64,000 bases of DNA from Jackrogersella multiformis (GCA_902806575.1 CADCXD010000018.1:434001-498000); one strand, 5' to 3'; shown: positions 46,481 to 60,068, numbered from the stretch's first letter. Program-made: numbers and translations. Notes: generated by a model from the sequence alone, not told the origin.

Positions 46481-49400
46481 AAAAAATCATGTCTCAAATC
46501 TCCAACGGCAACATAATTCTTTACGGCGACCTGCGACAGTATAAAGTGTTGCGATATCGAAAAAAGAAACTCCTCGGCTTCATGCAAAACATCGAATCTC
46601 ACAATCAGCTGAGAATATCCTCGTGATTTCGGTTACGTGATATCCATTTTTGGATGGACATGGGCATGCAAAGTACCTACCTAAGCAGCTAAGTATTAAT
46701 GTAGTGTAGTTGTGATATTAACACGCCGAAATTCTACCGTATTCTAGCTCGCATTATATATTAATACATTAGATCCACAGGGATCTGAATGTCGTAAGAG
46801 CCTTAATCGCGATGAGGCCACGAATAAGAAAGAAAAAAACCAAGCAAAGGAAAAAAAGGGAAGCAAACTCCCGTATATTGGTCCGGGCTAAAGTGCACAG
46901 GGGCTTCCGTGCGGCGGCCAAGCGCAAAAGAACAATAACCCCAGTCAAGCGAGCTCTAGTGTACTCTACTCTGGCTGGGGAAACATTAGTAAAATATGCC
47001 GCCACGGGGTTTGACGATGAGAGCCGCAGCCCAGCGGCTGGGTGAATTTGCATCAGCGTCGGAAATTATCTGGATTACCTACTTAGGTAGGTATTTAAGG
47101 GTCGGTTTGCTCTTATTCTTATTATGATGGTATACCAAACATAATCGACGACTATTCGAAAATCCTAACATGTCAGCATGTGCACAATAGCTCGAGCTAG
47201 AAAACAGGCTTTCGGTTATGACGAATCTTTAATCGAGCCCTCGTATGTGATCCGAGTTAACAATGCGCTCGTTCTTCATCCCCTGCAGCCTGCCAGATCG
47301 CTTTGACGCCAATAACGACAATCTCAAGATCCATCAGGTTGAATAGCGCAATAATCGCAACGCTAGAGCTGCTAGACTATTGTGACATTGCCGAATCTCT
47401 TCGTTCTTGATTTCTTGATTGGCCTGTTTATTAAGGAGTCCCCGTACCCCTGCGATCTACCTAGTCTATATCAGATGCTTTGAACCTCAAAGCACAAACG
47501 TGACGATCCAAAATGCCTCAAAATCTGCCCAGTAGTTTGCAGTCATGTGGGGCTTGCGGCATCATTTTGTCCAGTGTCATAGTCGCTTCATATTATGATT
47601 CAACTCGGGTGATAGAAAATCCCCACGAGCCAGTCTCGCTAAGAATATCTAGGTACTTAGGTATCTATCAGGAAAGTGCTGTCATGCACAACACTAAATG
47701 TGTACAAAAGTGGAAAGATATTCACACTATATAGGTATATATTCTAAAAGAACTGTATCACTGACCTCTGCCCCTTAAACCCGATATAGAACCTACGTAC
47801 GTTAAGACCGGACTCTGCTCGGCTTCACGGGATAAGGAGCTATGGCATCGCAGCTCCTAGATCTGAGCAGGTTTCAAGCTAGAAGAAAACCGCGATCGGC
47901 TAGTCTTGATTATGACCTACAAGGCTGAGAACGCAAACCAGGACAGAGACGACCTTGGCAGAACTTGGTCGAAGCTAAGAAGTTTGGAGTTACATACTAT
48001 TAGTAGAAACATAGTAGAAACATATTCGAAGATGGGCCAAAAAAAAAGTTGCGGCGTTGAAATTGTGGCTCGTCGCTTTCTTTGCCCGATTTTCCGAGTC
48101 GATCTACCGAACAGGCCGCATCCGTGGCTGCCGATCTTCAGCTAGGGTGCTTTGAATGGTGTGCGTAGTACTATGCAGTGCCGATAGCAGGCGAGAAGAT
48201 CTAGAGCTCCTACACTACATAAGCACACTACATACATACATACATACATATATATATTCTACCTACCAACACATGTTGAGAGATCCCGGGAAATCTACCC
48301 ACGAGCTCGCGTCAGTCCCGAGGTCCCTGAAGAGAATATAGTCCGGTCTAGCCCGGGCATATCGGGATGTCGAAAACGCCAAGACGTCCTGTCAGCGTAG
48401 GCAGCCGTTGGAAAATGGGAAATGCAACATGGGCACGTTTGACTCGCATTGAAGACATGCTATTCGGGAAATTAGCCGGCAAAACCAACACAGCTGCAGC
48501 ATCACCTACTGCTACATACCTACACTAGGTAGTAAGCAAGAGGTAACATTGGTATTGCGAAGCAACCCGGTACAGTAGGTGGATAGACCCGGAGGCTCCC
48601 TGGAAAGATTAGCGATATGTCCGAAGTTGTGTTACTCGACGGAAATCCAGCTGGATGGGTACTATTATAAGTCGGGCCGTAATTAGAATTATATACAAGT
48701 AGCTACCCTGGGTAGGTATACGTCAGCCTCGCGAGTTCAGGATGTTGATGTAGGTTAAGTAGGTATCTACGGCCGAGCACGTGAGCTGCATGAACGATAA
48801 TATACCTTTAATAGTGTAGGTAGGTACCTAACCTAGTATAATCGGGTAACGAAAAAAGGATGACGGATTCCCATGCAGTTACCGAAAATACGCCTTGCAT
48901 GAGGCGCTACTCAGGTAACGAAGTGGGTTTCTCAACGGGCGACTACTGCAACATTGTGGATATGTTTCCATCCAGTCGGGGAGGCTAAGAGTATGTACTA
49001 TCTACCTACCGGTATGTACCATCGGTACCTAGGTATGTATCTAGGTACTACGTAAGGGATGGGACATGTCGCCGTTTAATAACCGGAGCACCGTCCCGAG
49101 TTGAAGAAATTGATAAAGATACCATCTAGGTAGTGTATTGCTATCGTTTCTTGCTTTCGTTTCGACTGCAAGGAGAACCCTTCTGGAAGCAATTTTCCAA
49201 GGTATCAAGGAGGCTCCCTTATAGATCGTACCACGAATTAGTGAACAGTGTGAACATACGTTTTCCTTTTCTGGTTGAATACCACGTACCTACCTACACT
49301 AGTGTTAGGCATACTTAGACAGTACTTACCTGCGTAGTAGGTACTTCATTATGTTGAAACGATTATGCGGGGCTAGAGAGAAGCTAATATCTTACATGCA

Positions 49401-52400
49401 TATATACACCTACCTAGGTACTGCTTAACCCCCCGGGTACGTACACTATGTACTTTTTGTAGCACGGCGCTACGTGCTGAGCTAAGGAATAGCTGGGAGA
49501 AGAACTACCTAGGTACTATGTACACTCATACAACCTTAGAAATACTAGCATACAGGTAGCTGGGTACGTACCTAGGTATGCATCAACCGAGATCTAAGGG
49601 TACATCTACACTAAAGAAATTTTGTTCCGACGCGCGCTTAGACAATTATCGATCTCATTATGGACCACCCCCCGAAATGGCCGAAGGACATGCATGCGTC
49701 AAAGCGCAAATTGGGTTTCGTCCAAGTCAAAGCGCTCGTCTGATCTCTCTTCATGTTATTTATTATTTTGTTGTTATTATTGTCGATATTAGGTATCACT
49801 CTGTAGCGAGAGAGAGAGAGAAAGAGAGGGAGAGACTCGGTAGAGAGCGAGAGCGAGAGTGAGAGTTGAGAGAGAGAATGACGAAGAAAATAAGAAGAAA
49901 AAACCCGCACACTGTCAGACTGTTCAAACTTTTCCCGGTGGTCAATATACCGCCTCTTCTTTCGTTTAGGTGCCCGACGTCAGACTTTTTTTCATCACGC
50001 CCTGGCCATGATATTGGCATCCACAATACCTCCGCATGCCACGAAAGGTGCCAATGAAAGCCCGACAGAAGCCTCAATGTGGTGCGACGCTTGCCGACTG
50101 CTTCTCCTGCTTCTACTGGTTAGAGTCCCAGGCCCATTCTGACAGGTCACAGCCAAGCCAGTCGTTCTGCCACTGACCTCACAATGGTTTATCTTTGGCG
50201 GCATCTTTGATGGTATCTTTGACTCTCAGTTAGTGATGGCCTTCGACGAGCATGGATAGGGTTTCCGGGCTGTTCGGATGCCTAACTAACCCCAATCGGG
50301 TTTCGTGTCGACGCTGTTGTTCAAGTTCAACTCCATGAACTCTCAGCAGTATACTGCAAATCTGCTCAAGTGAAAAGGGGGATCAACCAGGTATGAATTG
50401 CAGAAATATACCCCGCCTCGACCCCCAAATTCCCCAGTCGTGTCAAAATTCTCTAGTAAGCCTCCACCAGTTCGACGTCGGTATTTACTGTGGGTCGACG
50501 AAGGCGTAACCCACCGCATGTCAATGACATGCTAAACCGCGATGTTGTTCTTGAAGAACCATGACTTGCGGATCAGGCGGGGACCACTCTACGTTATGGC
50601 GTGCGGTTGACCGCCATTTGCGCCGCGCGAAGCTTGCGGATGAGGCTCGAGCCCTTCTCCACGTGGATATCGGATCAATGGGGTTGCACGGTTTCCACTA
50701 TCGCTAGGAGCATGTTGCCTACTCCCAGTGCGCTGGTTAAGGTCCACAAGCGCCTACGATGGGGCCCAAGGGTCACCTCAGGGGCCGGCACTTCATGACA
50801 GGACAGCTTTCGCCCTCAAGGTATCGCGAAATATGGCTGGGCGGTCTACTGCGCCAGCCGGGCTTTGGGAGCAGACTAAGAAGTCGCAGTAGTTTGCGTT
50901 ACATCGTCCACGCCGGACATACCTACTGACGAGATCTACGTTTACCAAACTAGGAGTCTAGAACCACTTGGCATTCTCGTCGAACTACCATCGGCCGGTT
51001 TGCTTAAAGACATTATAACTATAGGTAGTTAATTAGACTCTCGACGTGTAGGATAGGTTGAAGACACCGCTACTAGTGCCAGGAGCTAGAGTTCTAAGGC
51101 CTCCAGCAACTACGGGACGATAGCACGGATAGCAAGAGTACTCGATATACCGCACTATATCTCGGCATATTGGACCGCTTCTCGAGCGGTAAATCAATGT
51201 CTCGTTCATATGAGATAGAGGACGTGCCTCCTGATGGTGTCGAGGATAATTACGGCAGTTTATCTAAACCTAGTTAAGCTCCAAGAGTACGTATTTAGTC
51301 TGGTAGAATAGAATGATGATGTATTCATCTATGGTACCTAGGTAACTAGAGAATAGGAAAGAGAGAAATCTATTAGTGAGCTAGGAAGCTATAAGACAAA
51401 GCCACCTAGGGAAGTGGGCAACCTATTCATATCCAATACATAGCGTGTCGTGTATCTGCATGTCTTATCCCGTTGACACGCCCGTGCCCAATTCAAGTGA
51501 ATCTTCATGTCCCTATCTTCTACACGTGGAATCGTTGATTATCCATTCCTCGCGACACTATACGTAGAGTAGAAGGCATATCAACCTCTATAGGTAATAC
51601 TTTATGGTTACCCCCACCCCCCCTTTATAGAACAAGACTCGCCAGCAGTGCAAAACCAGGCACCCTACCAGCAGAAATAACGGACTGCCACTTTTCATAT
51701 ACTAGTCCACATGAAGATTACCCCTCGGCACATTGTGCCAAAACGAATACGATCACGCCTGCAGCCACGGCACTCAGGAGGCGGGTAACTAACCGCGAGA
51801 GCCAGTCACGACACGGCATGCTACTATTTACACCATCTTCACCGATCCCTATTATACGTATTATACATACTTCCCTTCGGTACGCAGAAGCAAAGCAATC
51901 AAAGGGCAACCAAGCCACTACACACCAACGCGCTCAGCATCACCCAAGACACCTCCGAGGGAAGTCGACGCCACGAGAGAAACAAGCATCAAGACGCGCG
52001 ACACCATTGCATTTCACGTAGCACAGCCGGGCGGGGGGCCGAGGGCACGTTTGGAAAGAAGTCTACTACTGTAAATGCCTCGAAAATAGCTAAAGAGCCT
52101 ACCGCGTCGCCTTTGAATCCTTCGCCCGGCAATGCAGATAATATTAAATCACCCCGCGCGACACGCTTTCGGGAATTCCTTGTAAAAGCCCGCAAGCCCG
52201 CAAGCTCCTAGCGCCGGTAGTTTGGATCCTCGATGGTTTAAGTAGAGTATGATACGATACGGTGGCGGTGGTGATGGCGCTGGTTTAGTTGGATAGGTAC
52301 GACCTTCCTCCTCCCTAAGTAGAGTACCCCGCTCCCGTGAATGAAGTTCTTTCGCTCGTTCCAAATTGCTGCCTCGTGATAAAAACCCAAGGAGAGAGAA

Positions 52401-52450
52401 ACCCATTGACAAAGAAAAGGGGGGTTGGGGGGAGGTGAGGTATTGGGGAA
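46481..52450. other. Gene-poor region up to the transcription factor, no intact gene
   Basis: Two short frames were considered (46489-46626, 45 codons; 46812-47045, 77 very basic codons) and not accepted. TACCTAGGTA-type motifs recur (47075-47085, 48700-48715, 48815-48830, 49005-49055, 49290-49335, 49405-49425, 49500-49580). A GA-rich tract lies at 49807-49880. From 50560 to 50880 a GC-rich stretch reads partly as protein-like text with stops but matches nothing known to me. Confidence 0.45.
49807..49880 (+). repeat. GA-rich low-complexity tract
   Basis: Imperfect (GA)n purine run of about 74 bp interrupted by AAA, GGG, TCGG and GCGA steps. Confidence 0.85.
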
Positions 52451-55416
52451 TCACGTGTCATCCCCTAGCGAGTAGATGCCCTTCAGAATCTCCCAGCACC
52501 ATAGAGCGGTCGCGTCAGTGTCTTTCAGGTCCCTTACCCAGTCGATACATAGCACAGCCGTCTCGTTGGCGTCCTGGTCGAACTTGGTCCCCATCATTGA
52601 CGCCCGTATTCGCATCAGTATCGGTACTTGCTGTGTCAGGTGCAAGATCAGAAGGACGCCGAGCAGGTTTTGCGACCAGAAGAACAAGCACGGGATGAGC
52701 CTCTTGTGGAAGCAAGTCGGCGACATCGTAATGGGCCATTTCAGCATTGCCTTGAGGCACTCTGCGACACCCTCCGCGTCGTCCCGCGTCACTTGCTCGG
52801 GGTGGTGCAGGGCTTTGAAAATGAACGGCCGGTAGACGAGATATTTGACGTAGTAATATCGCGTCCTGAGGTTGGCGGTCTGTATATCTACCGCATAAGG
52901 ATAACTTACGGGTGGGTTATCCAGGTCCGCCGAGAACATGAAGTTCGTGTGGAGATCCGGGACGGGGGATGGATACATCGACTGGTCGTCGTATAGCTCT
53001 TCGGCTGGAGTCGAGAACGCACCCGGGCTTTCTTCCTCCCAGCGTAAATATACGGGCAATAATCCTCTCCAGTGGTCCAGCTGTGCCGCCATCTGCTTCA
53101 TCATGACGGCTGCCGGGGAGATTGGCGTCTCAACCGGAAGGTGTGTAGGGCCGAAGGCTTTGAAGATTCGGTCAGTCGCTTCTTCTACGAGGTTCCAAGG
53201 AAATAAGCAAAAGCAAGAGTTCCATTCGTCCGCCATCCTTCTTTTATAGAACCACGAATACCATCCGCTAAGAGACTTTAAGATTTTGCTTACCATTTGT
53301 TAGTGTAGTATGAAATTCCACGGAGAGTCGCCGAAGCACTATTTGAGAGGCAAAATGCTCTTGAAAGTGAGAAGCTTGGTTCCCAATATAATCTTCTTCG
53401 GAGAACGAGCCGCTGAAATCGGGCAATCCCACTAATGACTCTAGTTTATTCAACCCGGTTTGAGGAATATTCAGCTCCATGTTCAGACACCTACAACTAG
53501 TTAGTCCAAATCTACAATAGGGCTGAGCGCAGGTCGACGACTCACGTCTCCATTATGGAACAGTGCCAGAAGGCTCTTCGGACTAGGTCGCCTCGATGTG
53601 TTGTTAGTTCTTCCGGGTTGCTAGAGTTCTCGTTAATATGACCCCAATCTATATTTCGACTTGATACATACCTTGTCAACAACGCTTGACACGCTAGCGA
53701 TGCTGACGTCGTCATGCGCCAGAATTCCTGCATCAATTAGTATGCGGGATTAATTACCCGGAATCGGCTCTAGTTACCAAATGATGACAGCACGTTCCGT
53801 AATATATACTAGATATGGGAGCGTAAGTGGTGATACATATATCAGCCAGGAGCAGCCAGGAGGATACTCACGCTGCTAGTGAGAACATCTGCACATTCTC
53901 CAGACTGCATTCAGTCAGATTGAACCCCATTCGCTTCCTAGCCTCGTTAAAGAATAGCAACCCTGGCGGCCTTTCAACAGTCCCTCCCCTGATGCCACTC
54001 GGGCGACCTTTGTGCGTCTAGAGTTAAGATTAGTGGCCTTTCCAAGTTTACAGACATATCAATGCTGCACAATGCACGCGGAGGACTGTGCCTTGTGGTC
54101 AAATAAAATAAAATAAAAGGATAAACCTTACCCTGAGAGGAGCACCTTGCACAGCGCTAATAGCAACTTCGCCGAGAGCAAATATCAAGCATGCTAGCGT
54201 CGAAGAGCTACTCTGGCCAAAGCCTTGGTTCGCGATAGCAGGTAGGACCTCGGTTTGGAAGACATGTCGGTCCAAGATAGGGTATATTAGGTTAAACGTG
54301 TCAAAGTACGACTTGGTGAGCCGCTGCATCGTTTCCCAGTTCATACCTAGCGCGCCCGTTTGCATTCCATCAACTTGACTCGCAGAAGTAACTTGCAGGG
54401 GAATAGACGCTCCTTCGGATCCAATATGGGCAGATTCATACATATTAGTTGGTAGAGACGTCACTCGGCCTTGCAAGCCCAGCAACATAGCTGCCCCGTC
54501 CTTTTCTAGGCTCGTCAGATCGAGGTTCGGAACTTTGTTCTCGAGGACCTGCTGTATGACGGGCCAGGATAGCATTTTGTGAGTAGCGGAGACGTACTGG
54601 ACATCTCGAGGCGAGGCTGAAGAGATGGATTGAGATTGAAGATGAATGCTTGCAGCGGGCCACGCATTAGACTGGCTAGCATCTAGTGTGGTAGGCGGCT
54701 GGTTGGGTTGTATGGGACCATAAATGGATAGGGGAAGGGTGCCTCGAGCATTAAGGCTGTCGACCTTCCCATCAAGATTCCTCAGGCCTCCCTCGAGGCT
54801 CTTCAGCCGCTCTAATATCTCAACAAGGGTCTTATCTTTCCTGTAACATGTTAGTATATTCGGCACGTAACAGTGCAGCATGATTCGGCTCGGGACTTCC
54901 GTCGAATGCATATGAGGATGGTACAAATTGCATTCGGACGATACGTACTTGGTCGGTTGAGGCTCTCGATATTTGCATTCCAGCTGACGGGGTTAGTAAG
55001 AGACAGACACGGGTAAGACGAACCATCCTTACATTCATTCGCTATTCCACATCCCGGAGTTAGTCATAAGTCTACCTTGCGGTTCGACGAGTCACTTGAA
55101 GTATGAGGGAACAGACAAGGATCGTACGACCTCGACGTCATTATTTCTCGGAAGCATCCCTAAACAGAGCCACGAGGATACGAAAAGGAGTTTGATTACT
55201 GACCTGACAGGTAGCGCATTTTGGTCTTTCCTCGCTACATCTTTGTTTGCGCTGTCTGCAAGACTCACAGGCCTGGGGTGAATTGTTAAAAATAGCCGAG
55301 GGAGGACGGGGGAGACGGAATACCTGAGCTGCTATAGCACCCCGCTCCTTTCTGCTGTTGGTGGGCGTCGCTGGACCAGCAGAACTCGAGTTGTTCGAGT
55401 TGTTCTCGGGATTCAT
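52451..55416 (-). CDS. Zn2Cys6 transcription factor with fungal-specific middle homology domain
   Basis: Nuclear DNA-binding regulator, target genes unknown. Exons in coding order: 55324-55416, 55204-55272, 55033-55041, 54949-54983, 54132-54840, 53872-54017, 53778-53808, 53672-53727, 53546-53620, 53294-53490, 52451-53184; 717 aa. The Cys6 cluster has Cys at 33, 36, 43, 50, 53 and 60; correct C-x6-C spacing at its end needs the 9-nt microexon (Arg-Met-Asn). A linker helix (LVEILERLKSLEGGLRNLDGKV region) follows. The Fungal_trans-type domain is clear: FNLIYPILDRHVFQ, GRPSGIRGGTVERPPGLLFF, NEARKRMGFNLTECSLENVQ, FWRMTTSASLACQAL, GDLVRRAFWHCSIMETCL, then YYYVKYLVYRPFIFKALH, LIPCLFFWSQNLLGVLLILH near the C-terminus. 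The last intron (53185-53293) was chosen because it restores frame. No biosynthetic genes are adjacent. Confidence 0.87.
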
Positions 55417-58400
55417 CCTTTATGATCATTGAGCGAGCTGGAAGGTATAGAGGCGGAGATCGACGTCGATCGAGAAAGCCTTCTGTCGACCGAGCACATG
55501 ACAGACGACGCGAGATTAGTACTACGGTTGTGTCCAAACACGACCATCCCTAAAAAGAAGCGCGAATCCGAAAAGGGTGAGCTGGTGCAGGTTAGGCGCG
55601 GTATACTTGCTGTCTAGTATTGAAGGGGCGGTCGCCGGGCCGGACCGCAACGCGTGAACGGCGGTAGTATACTCTCGGATATCTAGGGACCCTAGATAGA
55701 CTAGGATGGTGGCGACAGGCCGGCCTGGGTCATAAATCCTGCTCTACCAGCAAGTGTCATGCAATAGGGGTTCTTCGGGATGGCACGAGGGCAAAAAGTG
55801 ATTGAGATTTTGTTATTTTTGGAGACTTTTGAGCCAAGGCAGGCAAAAACAGAATGTTTTGATGACTGTGGAGGGCGGTTCTCACGGAGGAAATGCCCGA
55901 CTCCGCTGGCCGCCTCACCAAATAAAGGGAATACAGGGCTCCAGCTCTCTGTTTTGTTTTTTAAAACGGGCGCTCGTGATTGAAAGGGCCGGCCTCTCTT
56001 CGTTGGGCCAAGTATCAATTTACAGCACGGGCAGTGCAGTGAAGCCGGTTGTCTAAGACCACGATACACATGACTCCTTAGATCCTCGAGCGTGCTGTGG
56101 AATTTTATGATGGTTGATGCCACGATGTTGGCTGGAGACGGGGAAACAATTAAGTGTGGCTGCACTTGCGAAGGAATCCATCAGGAGACCTCAGGTAAAG
56201 TGGAAAAAAAAGACAAAAAAACATCAGGGGCTGAAGAAAGGCACAAGCCAGCAGGTAGGGATATCAATGCTTTCAATCCCGCCCAGCCATTGCGAATATG
56301 TACCTACCGTACCTACCGTGCCTAGCTCTTCTACCTCGATCGCTAACCTACCACGTGTGCATTCTAATATATGAATAAATATAGGATCCGCACTTTGCGC
56401 TCGTAGTCTGCTAGGTTCTCCAGTAGCAGCCCGGCGCCGTTTTCGTCATGTATGTGGTTTTCATACGAACCTCGTCCTTGAACTCGAAGGCGTTTTGCGG
56501 CCGTTCCCTCGGACGCACAGCTTGATGCCTGGTCCACACCAGAGTTGAATTGGTTGGCAGCGCCCAGTTAGAGGCCATCGTGAAGGAGGCATCAAAAAGG
56601 GTTAAGTGCCCACGCCGGACGACAGGCTTGGCTGCCGAAAGAGAGCTAAGCTCGACGTCATGCCGCACCTTACCGGTGTTTTATAAGATATCAGATGGGG
56701 ACGGCATAAACGAAACAAAACACTTATGCCTGTCAAACCTGTTCTAGAGCAGAGTCAAGCCCCCCCCTAGGGTAGCTCCAGGTAGCTTATTAGCTGGGCA
56801 GGTCTGTGACAGGATGTGTGATTGGGGCTTCGTATGTAAGAAGGTCACAGGCAAAAGATAAAAGATACTAGGTACTGCATGTACCTAGGTAGGTAAAGTA
56901 GGTAAGTACCTAATGCAGCACCGTCTGCGAAGTGGATACCAGAATTAGTAGGAAAATCTATCGAAAAATAGATTAAAAGGGAACAAAAATATAGAGGGGA
57001 GAAAAAGAAAGTCATTGCGAAGTCTAGAAGAGAGGGAACTGACGAAACAGAGGAAAGGAAAAAGGGAAAAAAAATTATGATTACCAGGTAGGTATCCATA
57101 ATTCAAGGATTATCCAATTGATAATGAGACATTCATTCTACCTAAGTACCTACCTCCAATAAATCAGATGAATACCTACAGTTTAGATACGTACTTGCTT
57201 AGTCCACAGGCCCAGTACCTTCATTAATTAAACCCCGGCTAACTAAAAAGTTAGCGGGAAACCTTACTATGTTGAAACTCCTTGGGGATGTGTGTTGGGG
57301 GTCATTGATCCCTGATCTTCTGCGCTAACGATTCCAAGCACACGTACCTGGTAATAGCGAAAATGTGGGGGTATACGGGGAAGCGCAAGTGTTCCCGGTG
57401 TGCACTTCACCGAGAGGGGGGAAATACTATGTACAGGTAGGATGTGCAAGGAAGCGAATTCGGTAACCCTTGAAAAGCTTGTTCTGTTAGGTATACCAAG
57501 TACCTATATGTATCCCCATTATATTCCGCCTACATTTAGATATTCCATCTACCATTAACCTGAGTATAAGATGCAGGAGATAGCAAACAATAACACGAAG
57601 GTTACGTGCTTGTTACAAACGCCGCTAGGTAAGGCCTAGACCACCCCTGAGTTATCTCTCACAAATATTGATTCGTGTCTTCCCAGGCCTAGGTGGTATG
57701 CAACCAAGCCCTCAGCTGAGGCTCTATTCAGTACTTCATTGGAGAATGCAGACCTCGAGTAACAGATGATCTATCGATGATCTTCACCTTTTTCAGCTAC
57801 CCTCGTTTGAGCCGCGCCGAGTCCGGGCGACGACATTCCGACTACATGTCTATTTGACTAAAGAGCCAGACCGCTTATCCCACGTGTTCTGCTTCTTAAC
57901 TTGAGCTCTGCCGGCGACCAGTTAGATTGGCGGTGTAACCCCTCTTTGTCCTTGCTGATTATTACTATAATTGACTTTCAGGGCCGTCATCTTACTAGTC
58001 ACTTATCTCTTCGCAACAGTTTCCGACTTGTCTATCACCGTACCTGGTCCCGCTTTAGTCCAAATGGAGGATCCTCCCTAGCAAAAAGGTAAGAGAACCC
58101 GAACAAGGCCAGTCATGGAGAGAATTTACCAGCCTAGCTTAGCATTGATAAATTCCTATAGCATTATAACTTCATTACATTCTTCGTACCTTATTAACAA
58201 TAAGTGTCCAACGCATTGCAATTATATTAAGAATCAACACTAGTTTTATACCTACTCCTAAATCAACTCAGTCCAGGTTTATTGATAGTACTCGACTTAT
58301 ACAAACAGCATGGCGCTAGTACACGCTTACATATTAGCAACCACTCCGATCCACAATCGATGAGCGAGGGCAAGGGCCTCTTATACGAAATCCAAGGAAA

Positions 58401-59272
58401 AAATGATACATCACAACCACTAAGGTAGCTTGGGTACCGGTATAGCATGAATTGGAAAGATAGCTAAATTTACAGGGGAGTTGCTTATATGCTTCTCTTT
58501 GCTTTTTGATTGCATCTGCTCATACTTTGCACACGACTATTAGTAAAACTCTTAAGACGGGAGGCATTTATATGTATAATCCCATACCTATATCACTATA
58601 AACTAATCAATCGCTGAAAATTGAAATAGTAGAAACCTTGTCAATGGACCCAAGATTCACAGAATCCTAGAGCCTATAGCGCCGATAGCCGGGCTGCTAG
58701 TAGTGTACGTGGCAGAGTCGATCATTAGATCGTCCTCTCATGTGAGCAGAGACACAGATAAGAGTGGTCGATAATGGTCCAGTCGGGTGTAACCCGGCTG
58801 GGTAAAAAGTACGATAACCATATCCATCGCTGTAAAGTACGGGGCTACTATAATATCCACGAAGGCAAAATCGACCTTGTAGGCGAATACAGAATCATGC
58901 TGCACTTCGAAGTCTTGGTGCTTGCCCAGCTATCTACTATCCTCCGAAGATGAGAACTTAGGCACTAGTACCAAGTTCATGGGAAGCTGGGGGACATAAA
59001 CATTGGGTTATATTATTGTTAGTTCAAAAAGGTCTGTGAATTTATCAATAACATAGGTGTTAAAGTAAAGGATGGTCCCATTGCCCCTGCGAACACAAAA
59101 GTCTCTAGTCGGAAATTCATATTTCTGCCATTAGTAGCCCATAAGCTCTGTGAATCGGATAGTAAGCTGTACTCATGATAGAACCCCAGCAGCTATCCCT
59201 AATTCCACTCTATAGGAATGCCTGAAACCCACATTGACTTCGCAATCATTATGCTCATACACCTGGGAAAAG
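55417..59272. other. Intergenic region between transcription factor (5' side) and UCH gene (3' side)
   Basis: 3.9 kb including the promoter of the transcription factor. The longest frame (55701-56165, minus, 154 codons) overlaps plus-strand frames and has no domain signal. TACCTAGGTA-type motifs at 56300-56320, 56880-56900, 57085-57100 and 57140-57155. Otherwise nothing recognisable. Confidence 0.5.
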
Positions 59273-60068
59273 TTATGGCTTCTGAGTGTGAGACAGAGCA
59301 ATACAGCTGAATCGTAGGTCACTGCCTCCGGCGTCCTGTTCAAGCCGGATAACCCTCCGAAAGCCCAAGTCAAGAGCCCTCGGGCTCATGACGTCCTCGT
59401 CATCTCCTAGCGCACCCCGGTCTATCGGGCCCTTCCTCGATCCTTCAAGCTCCCAGAGTCTACCATTAGCTTTGACGAAGGCCACGAAATGCTGCCCCAG
59501 ATGCTCTTCGCTATTTGCGGCCGTATCTCCCAGCTGGACGCAAGACTTGTGGGCTTCCTCGAAAGGGACGCTGTTGTAAAGCATGTCGGCTCGCTCTTTC
59601 ATTTTGAGAGAAATGGCCTCCCGGCGGATCTTGTCTAGGTCGGAAGCTGGCTGGATATACTGAGCAGCTGGGCCGTTGATGGCGCAGTGCAAAAAGCCGA
59701 TAGATCCGCAGGCGTTGCCGATAGTCTGTTTGAACCAGATTACTGGTTCCTTAGGTCCATATTCTTGATAATCACCCTTTGCAGCGTCCTCGGCTTCGCG
59801 ATCTTTTACCCAAGCAGGGTTGCGAGGTATAATGACTAGTAGAGCCAGGGCTGGACGAGGGATGTGGCCCACCAGCTCGGGTTCGTCGAGCGACCAGACA
59901 TCGTAGAAGGATAACTCAGAAGACAATCCCAATTTTTTCGCCAATTGGTTCATCACCTCAGGATTGTTCTCTATCGTCGGAAATCAGCAACATTGCCCCG
60001 TCTTGATAGCAAATGTGCCGAAGAGTTAAGTAGATACCTAGCATAACCCATCGCTTCTGCTCCTCCAT
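59273..60068 (-). CDS. YUH1: Ubiquitin C-terminal hydrolase (UCH family, Yuh1/UCHL3 type)
   Basis: Cysteine protease (peptidase family C12) that removes small adducts from the ubiquitin or Nedd8 C-terminus. Exons 60038-60068 and 59273-59970, intron 67 bp; 242 aa, normal for single-domain UCHs. The start gives MEEQKRWVMLENNPEVMNQL, matching the family E-x-NPEV lead. Motifs: FYDVWSLDEPEL, PRPALALLVIIP, oxyanion Gln92 and nucleophile Cys98 in WFKQTIGNACGSIGFLH, and His171 in GQHFVAFV. The third triad position, Asp in the usual ELDGR of yeast and animal enzymes, is Glu186 (ELEGSRKGPI). That may be a filamentous-fungal variant rather than loss of activity. Neighbours on both sides are far away. 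Confidence 0.95.

Noticed and set aside
46489..46626. 45-codon frame preceded by a TATAAAA-like string
   Set aside because: Too short to judge without expression or conservation evidence.
46812..47045. 77-codon, very basic open frame, and the opposite-strand frame 46769-47053
   Set aside because: Basic content follows from an A-rich stretch; competing frames overlap and there is no family resemblance.
50560..50880. GC-rich stretch reading as partial protein text
   Set aside because: Two stops within about 100 codons, no start or splice signals and no recognised motif.
53271..53293. Short intron from GTAAGC at 53293 to the TTAG at 53271 in the transcription factor
   Set aside because: Only about 23 nt and leaves the wrong phase; the acceptor at 53185 restores the frame with a 109-nt intron.
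55701..56165. 154-codon minus-strand open frame
   Set aside because: No domain, no splice or start support, overlapping open frames on the other strand; length is within chance.
52451..60068. Biosynthetic gene cluster around the Zn2Cys6 regulator
   Set aside because: No polyketide synthase, peptide synthetase, terpene cyclase, P450 or other tailoring gene lies on either side.
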